DNA of 64,000 nt from Lepturacanthus savala (lineage: Eukaryota > Chordata > Actinopteri > Scombriformes > Trichiuridae), in contig CM060465.1 in the NCBI GenBank assembly GCA_030544235.1, positions 29,270,988 to 29,334,987 on the forward strand. The letters run 5' to 3'. Position 1 is the first letter of the stretch; each line of letters opens with the position of its first letter. The notes beneath the pieces are model-generated. The model ran no database searches, was not told the origin of the DNA, and saw only the letters and a list, made by a program, of their open reading frames with translations. Both the position numbers and the translations under genes were made by a program. Positions 52,777-60,500 of this stretch are shown one piece after another.

Positions 52777-54361
52777 TTTTCTGGCTGCACATTCATGACC
52801 TACTTAGATCATCGTTATCAGCACCTGCATCAAAAACCTCCATCAAATACAGTGAGATAAGCAGCGTTTACGTCAGCTCCACTACGTGACGTCAGTAGTT
52901 GGATATTTTTGTTAGTTGGTAGAGTAAATATTTGCCGTCTCAGGCGACAGGTACGATTTAAACACAATATTCATGTCGCTCTGTGTTTGCCGAGTAAGTC
53001 GGCAAATATTTGCGAGCAGACGTTTGTTTGTCACCTCAGACACAACCAGATAAGTTGATTGTGTGTCAGAGATGTTTCGTTGTTTTGCTGCCGGAGCATT
53101 TCTGCACCCTAGTGGTCAAAAGTCACTCACTGCTGCATTTACAAACACTGTAAACAGGTCTTTTTATTTATGCAGGAGGAGCTATTTCATATATATATTT
53201 TTTTTTAAATGGTATTAAAGTGTTTCTGACAGGAGTTTTGTGGTTGGGTGAAGATGCTTTCTTGTTTTACATTGTTATTTACTGGATAAATTATATAGGA
53301 TAAAATCAAAAATGTCATGTGATGTAACCCTAAAAACTCTGTACCAGCTTGTTTAACTCTTTTATAATAGTCTTAAAAACTTAAATCACATGCTATCAAC
53401 TAGTATAATATTATAGGTGGATTAAATATTTACAATTTACCATCCTTTTCCTGTTACACCATTTGAAAATGGTACAAATGGACTTTCAAATGAAACCAGG
53501 ATGAACACAAAATGTCAATTTTAACTTAGTGTATTTTAAAAAGTTTCCGACTTTCTCATCTCGGATTCTCAGTTCCAATATGTTTGCATTTCAGCAACCC
53601 AACCAGCCCTGTATGTTTCTATCAGCACTGGTTAACCCATTCAAGCCTGTGAGCCTTTAAGCCTAAGACTGTTATTTTATACTTCAAAATTATAGTAGAC
53701 AACTTGACAAAAGGTTCTAAGGAAAGTTTCCCAGTGCTTCCTGTCACGTCTTCAACTTCCTGCCTCTTCTTCCTGAGAACATGGCGAAGACAAACCCTCC
53801 AACCCTGTCATGTATATATCTATTTGATCATTCAAGTCTCTAGAATAATCCCCCCAAAAAGAATTTTGTACATGGGATAAATATTTTTTTATGGGCAGAT
53901 TTGTGCATGCAGCAACTACAATATTCATTATTAAAATGTGATTTTCTGCAAAGAAAACAAAATGGAAAAAAGATACCATGATTTTTAGTGACTCAACTGA
54001 TATAATTGATATCGTATAAAATGACAATCCTAGACTCAGCGGCTCTTAGGCTTAAACGGTTTAACCAATACTTTCAGATGCTATTCAGAAGGTTCACTTC
54101 TTTTCCTGTTTACCCGCCGCCTTTCTGCCTCCAGAGAAGATGCCCAACGTGATGTTTGCCCTGACGCAACACGGCGGCCACCTGGGCTTCTTCGAGGGAG
54201 ACATGCTGTTCCCTCAGCCCCTTACCTGGATCGACAAGTTCATCGTCCAGTACACAGACGCCATCTGCCAGTGGGAGAGGAACAGGCTGGACTGCAAGAG
54301 GAGCAGCCGCCCGGGCACCAACTGTGGCCCGCAGAGCACAGAGGTAACGCTCAGCGGGTAA
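43387..54361 (+). CDS. abhd2: abhd2: membrane alpha/beta-hydrolase (lipase)
   Basis: Nine coding exons join in frame: 43387-43598, 47357-47532, 47918-48085, 48892-49075, 49350-49442, 49756-49857, 49952-50021, 51340-51424, 54135-54361 (1317 nt, 438 aa). An N-terminal hydrophobic anchor (KLAAVATVLYVIV) is followed by an alpha/beta-hydrolase fold of the YheT/EMB8-like group. The nucleophile elbow GFSLGG holds Ser213, the acid is Asp348 (SSDDPLVH) and the base is His379 (HGGHLGFF), so the triad is intact. Human ABHD2 is a serine lipase reported as a progesterone-activated monoacylglycerol lipase in sperm. Compared with my recollection of the human protein (425 aa), this one has six extra residues before PELPA, a loop three residues shorter before the RLYAATSLMQIDD segment, and a longer divergent tail. 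The a or b paralogue cannot be decided. Confidence 0.95.
43770..44490 (+). mobile_element. dispersed fish repeat in abhd2 intron
   Basis: It begins GGCAAGGCAAGATTATTTG then TATAGCACATTTCAACAACA, and ends with GTTTGTTCCAGATGTGTGGA, AGCATAGAAACTGAACG. This is a familiar teleost interspersed repeat layout. The centre (about 43960-44270) is a degenerate TTAAAA-rich simple repeat. Confidence 0.65.
44790..45095 (+). mobile_element. LINE reverse-transcriptase fragment and 3' tail
   Basis: The frame from 44802 reads LLLFDLSAAFDATDR, the conserved reverse-transcriptase catalytic block (usually DLSAAFDTVDH), cut off by a stop soon after. About 200 bp later comes AAAAGCGCTTTGTGCTTTT, then AACTATATAAATGAAATAG, a LINE-type 3' tail. 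The middle is deleted, so it is dead. Confidence 0.75.
46880..46992 (+). mobile_element. LINE 3' tail remnant
   Basis: CCAGGTCCCCCTTGAAAAAG-AGGTTTC followed by GATAAAATAAAAGTTAAATA, matching the usual 3' end (CCAGGTCTCCCTTG...GGTTAAATAAA) of fish L2/Rex-like LINEs. It lies in the first coding intron of abhd2. Confidence 0.6.
47030..47155 (+). repeat. dispersed repeat shared with rlbp1 intron 3
   Basis: TTTATGGACAAATAATTGA, CTTATCTTATTAATCATTGA and TTAAATAAAGTATTTTTATC also occur in the same order at 59835-59980. Confidence 0.7.
47357..47532 (+). CDS. abhd2: abhd2 coding exon 2
   Basis: A 176-nt exon (phase 2 to 1) encoding YIPPLLWGKSGHLQT through LFEARGDHSTG, the family-typical start of the hydrolase domain. 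The acceptor is TTCTTCAG and the donor GTCAGA. Confidence 0.94.
47918..48085 (+). CDS. abhd2: abhd2 coding exon 3
   Basis: A 168-nt phase 1-1 exon encoding DDITMVICPGIGNHSEKNY through LTSPRMFTY, including the core strand and the ICPGIGNHSE oxyanion-side loop. Confidence 0.95.
48417..48746. mobile_element. Tc1-type MITE in abhd2 intron 3
   Basis: Termini CACTACCATTCAAAAGATTG-GGGTCA and the complement of TGACCCCAAACTTTTGAACG-GTAGTG match at 24 of 26 positions, the end type of widespread fish Tc1-like elements. It is 330 bp and noncoding. A TA lies on the left side; the right TA is mutated. Confidence 0.85.
48892..49075 (+). CDS. abhd2: abhd2 coding exon 4 (nucleophile elbow)
   Basis: A 184-nt exon (phase 1 to 2) encoding GCTWEFAAMVNYIKRAL, then VVVGFSLGGNIACKFLG with catalytic Ser213, then VSVCQGYSAL. 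The donor is GTTAGT. Confidence 0.96.
49350..49442 (+). CDS. abhd2: abhd2 coding exon 5
   Basis: A 93-nt phase 2-2 exon encoding AQETFLQWDQCRRLYNF through MKKLILSHR. It follows a short GT repeat and a TTGTCTAG acceptor. Confidence 0.94.
49756..49857 (+). CDS. abhd2: abhd2 coding exon 6
   Basis: A 102-nt phase 2-2 exon encoding SSLLGLNSSNIGDADFNRL, then YAATSLMQIDDSIM. The first part is a variable loop, three residues shorter than in human ABHD2 as I recall it; the second part is highly conserved. Confidence 0.92.
49952..50021 (+). CDS. abhd2: abhd2 coding exon 7
   Basis: A 70-nt exon (phase 2 to 0) encoding KFHGYDTVKEYYEKESC and YIQK, between TGCCCTGCAG and GTGAGC. Confidence 0.93.
51340..51424 (+). 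CDS. abhd2: abhd2 coding exon 8 (catalytic Asp)
   Basis: An 85-nt exon (phase 0 to 1) encoding VTVPLLLVNSSDDPLVHQS, with the catalytic acid at Asp348, then LLSIPRTLS. The donor is GTTTGT, weaker than its neighbours. Confidence 0.92.
52729..52774. repeat. (AC)23 microsatellite
   Basis: An uninterrupted AC tract of 46 bp in abhd2 intron 8. Confidence 0.97.
52790..53200. repeat. probable dispersed fish repeat in abhd2 intron 8
   Basis: It holds CTACGTGACGTCAGTAGTTG and GCACCCTAGTGGTCAAAAG, then ACAAACACTGTAAACAGG, motifs of a recurrent fish intergenic repeat. AAATATTTGCCG (52926-52937) and CGGCAAATATTT (53000-53011) form a perfect inverted repeat inside it. Confidence 0.45.
54135..54361 (+). 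CDS. abhd2: abhd2 coding exon 9 (catalytic His, stop)
   Basis: The terminal exon opens EKMPNVMFALTQHGGHLGFF with catalytic His379, then the conserved QWERN, then a divergent tail ending TEVTLSG and TAA at 54359. A GAG|GTAACG sequence 18 nt before the stop could serve as a donor to a further exon, so the last six residues are less certain than the rest. Confidence 0.9.
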
Positions 54362-56478
54362 CGTCCACTCATGTCTGGAGACAAAAAAAAAAACAACATA
54401 TCAGAACCAGAAACACGCACAGACACATGCTACGGTGTCTTCTTCAGTACTAATGGCTTTACAGTCCAGTCATTCTAATGCATGTAGGGAATATAAAACA
54501 GTTGGACTGAAAGTGGGTGCATCAAATTCTAAATTACACACATACGATGATACCCGAGCGTCTAATGTTACATCATAGTGAATTGTTCCCACTTCACCCT
54601 CTGCTGGTTTTTTGGCAGCTGTTGCTCCTCTCGTCTGGACGGCAGGGTGAAGCTGTTGTTAGGAACGCTTAACGCTTAAAATAGAGGATAATTCTGACTT
54701 GTTTTTCCTGTGTGTAGAAAGAAGAGGAAAGTGAAATTTCCCTACATAAAGTACCACTAAGAGGTTTCCCCAAATACTCAGGTATTCATGAATCAACTCC
54801 AGACATTTAGTCTTAAAGTGGCTCATCAAGGCCCTGCCAAACGATATTTTAAAGTGTATAGATCTTTTTTTTTTTTTTATTTTTGCTCCCTAAAAGCACC
54901 TTATTTGCTACCACGTGCAAGTGCCTTATAGATTATAAAGATTTGGGTTCCAGTTTCATGTGGCTCATTGAATACGACATGATTTCTGGTTTACTATCTG
55001 GATTTCCAGCTGTTGTACGGGTCAACGTAACGTTTTATTGGCCTTGTTTTTTTTTTTTTTTGCATATTCTTTGACCTGATATCTGTTTCTACTGAGATTT
55101 CTTATTACGGGAAAAAAAAACTACTTTTAAACATCGGCTTTTGGATGCATTGAAGAGCGTTATTTTGCTCACCAAGTAATTTTCATTGCATTTCCATTGT
55201 GTGCAGTGGACCATAAACCTGCATCGTTGCTGCTGACTTTCAAAATAAGAGAATCAGTTTTTTTCAAGAGGCTTAAAAATGATACGAACACAGACAGGAA
55301 AAAGTCTATATATAGTTATTTAATACTTTTATGTGTTGTTGAACGGAAATATGGGGGCTGCAAATTAGCTTTAACATTGCGATTGCTTTAGGTCGACTTG
55401 TCCCATTCCATGAAAACCAGCAAATATTACTGTGATGCCGCCTGCCACAGGACGATGTAGGGCAGGTGGTTTAATTCCGTAAATGCTGTTGTGGAATCTA
55501 TCACCACAGAAAACAATCCAGGGAGGTGGAACTGGAAAACCAGAACTAAAGGGCTGTTCAGGACAAATTTAAGGTCAAACGTGTTGAAATCAAGAGAGAA
55601 AGTGCAACAAACAAGTGTTTTAAAACGAAAAATACATTTTTAAATTCATTCTTCTGCACTGACTGGTCTTCTTGGTGTATTATTTTACAAAGGTACTCTA
55701 AAACTAGACCAATAATAAGTCATCTGTTGCATTCTGGCCAATACTGCACTTCTTAAAAAGGCGGTTCAAAAACAGTAGGTCTAGTTAGACAAGAGTTTTC
55801 TGAGTCATTGAGGTTTTTTGGGGGTTTATTTTAAGCTGCTTGCCTAATAGGTTGGGCTGCCTTTGTAAGACAATAACCGAGGAGGAGAATTCAGACAATG
55901 AAGCATTTCTTACATAGAAAAACACAAAGATTACCACACAAAGCTTACCTCTGTTGCATCATGGGATATTTCAGTTCTGAAAGTACTGAAAGGTCTGAAA
56001 CGGCAACAAAAAATACTTAACTGTGGTGAATCTTGCTTGAAGAAAGGTACGGTTTTCTGTGAGTTTGGACCTCTCACTGCAATTTATACCATTTCCTGTG
56101 GTGTTAGTAAATGTAAACGCAGTCAACTCTTCACCCAACTTCATGTAGCTTAAAACGAACTGTTTTTTAACCTACTCTTTGATTCTCTTCTGTTCAGAAT
56201 CTTTACATGGATGTGTTATTTCATCAAAAAAAAATGCGATCATACTAATTTTGTCCCTTAACTGCTCTTTAAAAGCCCAGTTCAACCTGCCTCTGTTTGT
56301 GCAATATGTCCCGATTGTTGAGAAACGGACCATTTTTGCCTGCACTTTACTGTCTTTACAGTTTCGATTGTACTGTACGGCACTATAATATGTATTTGCA
56401 TACGAGTGTGAGATTTAAGATCTAACCCTAGTGTTTTGCTTTGATATTACAATCATTTTAAATTCACCCAATAATAAA
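54362..56478 (+). other. abhd2: presumptive abhd2 3'UTR with poly(A) signal at 56473-56478
   Basis: About 2.1 kb with no convincing reading frame, AT-rich and with T-runs. The AATAAA at 56473-56478 is the last canonical plus-strand signal before the rlbp1 tail. Human ABHD2 also has a long 3'UTR. The exact end is inferred. Confidence 0.45.
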
Positions 56479-56564
56479 CATTTTTCACATACATGCAACC
56501 TGTTCCAGAATTTCCTTTTTTTTTTTACATTAACACAAAGACTACAATGTACAGTTATATACAG

Positions 56565-57430
56565 TTTATTGTACATTTATTGACATTCTTATTGGTGCAC
56601 CAGGTAGCACAAGTGGGTAAAACGTCATAATATTCATTTTGAAGAACAATCTAAAAAACAAACAAAAAAAAAACATGAGAGACAGGCACTTGTTGGAATA
56701 TCAGCCTTGTACTTTAAGGAGAGACAGCTGGGGCCTGCCAGTGTTGGAACGAGCTGTGTGGGTGAACTACAGGACCAGTAGGAGACTCAGGGAATCTGAA
56801 ATAGCTTTAAAACATTATTTTCTAATGGATATTTCGCTGTTTTTTCCTTTTAAAAGACTTGAGCGTCGTGCTATTTTACCTAAATTAATAGCTTCCAGAC
56901 AGCCACTGGCTCTCATTCCTGAGTTTAGTATGAAAATCAATTTACAGAGGCTTGAAATCACCTTAAGATAACCAATTTATCACTGTGATGAATTGCTTAT
57001 CTCGAGCCGGTTTTAAGACTGGGAAGCTTGATTTTCACATTTATACTAGTGTGAAGTGAAATTAATGGTTGGAAAGAAGGAAATTAGTCTTAAAATCTTC
57101 ATTTTTAATGGTTTGGGATTTGAAATCTGCCAGTGTCTCCGGTATTTAATTGGCTTCGGGCTTCAACAGAACACTGTATTGTTGCATAACGAGTGAAGGG
57201 GAGTGGAAATGGATAACTGGAAGTGAGACTGCCTTGTTCCTGTTTGTATTTTATCAGTTCCCTGGAAAAAAAAACACATAAATTGAACTTCATGACTCAT
57301 TTTTTAACTTTTCTTTTTTTTCCTACAACCACACAGCTAGATTGGGATTTAGAGTCTCCACAGTCTATGAGGTTTGTAATATGTAACAGCTCTCAGCCTT
57401 TTTTGGCAGAGGGGAGAGGAAAGAGGGAGT
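56565..57430 (-). other. rlbp1: presumptive rlbp1 3'UTR with poly(A) signals near 56565-56581
   Basis: Two minus-strand AATAAA signals (plus-strand TTTATT at 56565-56570 and 56576-56581) lie about 850 nt after the rlbp1 stop. They are the best candidates for its 3' end. A 110-aa plus-strand ORF here has no recognisable similarity and is taken as chance. Confidence 0.45.
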
Positions 57431-57559
57431 TTAGTCAAACAGCTTGGCTGCTACGGCCTTTCCATCGTACTTGGAACCTTTTCCGTCGAACTCGGAGGGG
57501 AGGATGTCGGCGTCGAACTCCTTGTAGTAGTTTTCCAGCTCGTCTCCGTGGACAAACAC
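57431..57559 (-). CDS. rlbp1: rlbp1 coding exon 7 (stop)
   Basis: A 129-nt terminal exon encoding VFVHGDELENYYKEFDADIL, then KYDGKAVAAKLFD and TAA at 57431-57433. The human protein continues beyond this point to a PDZ-binding NTAF end; this one does not. Confidence 0.94.
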   Translation of the reverse strand: MFVHGDELENYYKEFDADILPSEFDGKGSKYDGKAVAAKLFD

Positions 57560-60500
57560 CTGGAGCAAAGACAGCAGCTGTTAGAGGCTGCGTTTCCAGT
57601 AACCGTTTATTTCATCGGTAAATAAGTGGCCGTTTAAGCAGGTGTTTATAATACGGTGAGGCGGGAAGTCTTAATAAACCTGCTGTTAGGCAGAGAAAAC
57701 AGATTTAGCAATTATTGCTAAAACACACCATGAATCTACGTTTCAAGTGGCATTTAATGTATTATGGGTAGTAGAGTCTGCAGTCCACCGTCAGTTCTAC
57801 GAATAAAAAGATGCAACTCCAGCCTGAGCTCCACTAATTAAAGGGTCATTACACTATTATCTTTCAAAAAGGACTTTTACTAATATCAGTGTTCATTTTA
57901 CTTTAGATTTAATGTTTTATCTACTTTGACCAGTCAAACACCTTCCCAGGCACTTGAATTTGAAATTATATCCAAACATTTGACTGATATTTTATATTCA
58001 TTTATTGTCGGAAGGTATAGCTCATTATATTTGATTTAATTGTGTTTTATCTTGATTTTTTTTCTTATAAAGCACTTTGTAAGTTTGTTTTAAAAAGTGC
58101 ATTATGAATAAATGTTTATTCCGTTTGTCTCCCGTTCACGTTTTCTGCTCTGAAACCAAACTATGCAGCGTTTTCTTCCCATTTTAACTGTTTTTCCTGT
58201 ACTGAAATAGGCCGTGAGCAGGAGCAGCAGCAACCACAGCTCCGTCCGTCTTATTTTCTTATAGAATAAAACGTCTGTAACTCACTCTCTCTAGCAGCTT
58301 GCCCTTCATGAGCGGTTTGACCACGTTGTAGGTGGTGGTGAAGTACCACGGCTGGTGGATGAAGTGCACCGCTTTGAAACGAGCCGGGAACGAATCCTGG
58401 TGGGACAGAAAGAACGAGTGAGAAAGTACGAAGAGGCTGGAGTGTTGAGTACAGCAGATCGTATAAAAGAAAGCGTCAAACTGCCTTAAAAAAAGAACAA
58501 ATGAATGAGTCAATTCATTAATAAATGACAGTAAATGCATTTTTTTCCATTTTTCATTTAATTAATTGATTGTATTAATTTGTGTATGTTTTCCTTTTGC
58601 ACACAAATGCATTTATTTGATTTCTCAATGCTATGTATTATGTTTTAAATGTATTTTTTTTTTTGTATTCATCCACCATTGAGTGAAAGGACAGAAACTG
58701 CCATAATAAAAATAAATAAATAACTCAGAACATAAATAAATATACCAGTAAATGTCCATTCCCATTTGATAAATACTAATAATTAATTGAATTGTGTATT
58801 TTCCATTTTATTTATTACATTTTAAATGTATTTACTTGCCGCATTCTTTTACCTCAATATATTAAATGGACGATAAAATTTGAAAATTAAATGAATTAAT
58901 GTTTGAAGGGAAAATAACAAAAATAATAGGAAATAAATACTACTAAATTAGATGAATTTATTTTAAATTATAGCAGTCCTCTATACAAATGGTTCTACAT
59001 TCTGTCACTGTGGATTTGTATCTACCGATTTGTAGAACCTCCACCCTCTAATCTTTCTGACGTGAACCAACTAGTTTCCCCACCTGCAACATGTCCACCA
59101 TCTTCTTGAGCTCCGTGGGTTTGATCCCCGACGCCTGCTGCATGGTGAAGCCCTTGAAGTTCTCAATGATGCAGAAGCCGTTGATCTGAGTCTCCTCGTT
59201 CTCCAGCAGCTTCTCCAGGATCACACAGTAGGCACGAAGGATCTAAAACACACACACAAAGACAGACGTACCCATTTAAATCAAAAAGGAATTTGTTAAC
59301 ACGTTTTCCCGTGTGTATTGTGACATACGTGGTCACCGGGAACCGCGTCACCGCACCTCGTCGAAGGTGATCTCCTCGTAGTCCCAGTTCTCGATGTTGA
59401 AGAGCAGGACCACGCGGCCGTACTTGTCTCTGCTCTGCAGGATGCCGGGGTAGCCGGCCTCGATGGTGCTGCGTACGGCCTCCGGGGTCAGATTCTCAAA
59501 GAGCTCGGGGTAATCTTTCCTGAAACGCACGTAGCCTGGATAGAAATCAGGAGCAGATTCAACATGTTCAAATCCTAAAAATCCTGATTTATACATACAT
59601 ATATGAGAAAACCTCAGCTACAACGATAAATAAAGGTGTTTTTATCTAGTAAAACACAATGTTACTGTTATATTTATCATCAATATTCACATCATCAATA
59701 CAATAAGGAAATAGATTAATATAATATCAGCAGTAGGGCTGCAACTAACCATTATTTTGATATTTAATTTAATTTTGAGCTGTTTATGTGATCATTTAAT
59801 TGGGTCCTTTTTAAACATCCTCAGTTTGATTTCTATGAATTTTATGGACAAATAATTGACTCTTATCTTATTAATCATTGAACTTTACATTCCAGATAAA
59901 CTTATTTAGAGTTTATTTTTCCCTGATTCGGATCAGTTTGATCTTGTTTTAAGTTTTAAATAAAGTATTTTTATCCGTAGTGAAACAGAATAGGTGTTTA
60001 AATGGTTATGGGTCAGACCAGGCTGTAATCAAGTATTGACTGGTTCTTTTTTAATTTATTTTTTATTTATGCATAAATGAATAATTTAAAAGTCAAGTCT
60101 TAATATTAATCATATTAATGAATATGGAGGTTGGATCCCATTGGATCTTCAGGAAAAACCAATGCACCTAAATCTGTCAGATAATTTACATAAATATCTA
60201 TATTGGATTTAAAATCACATGTAATTTGAAGCCTTTTTTAAAAATCTGTATATTTGTCATATACAACAGCGAACGTACCCTTCATGAGTTCGAAGGCCCG
60301 GGGCACGTCGTACTTCCTGGCTCGGATGAAGCGGACCAGCATAGCGTCTGGTTTGTCCCCGAAGGTGTCCTGCACCCCTTTGGCCAGGTCGTCACCCCCG
60401 CCCGCCTTCTCCTTGATGATGCCCCGCAGCTCCTTCACAGCCGATTCACGCTTATCATCCGTCTCATTCAGCTCATCCTTGGCCTGTAGGGGAAGCCACA

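Noticed and set aside
56639..56971. 110-aa plus-strand ORF between abhd2 and rlbp1
   Set aside because: No recognisable family; it lies in the presumptive rlbp1 3'UTR and starts in an A-rich tract.
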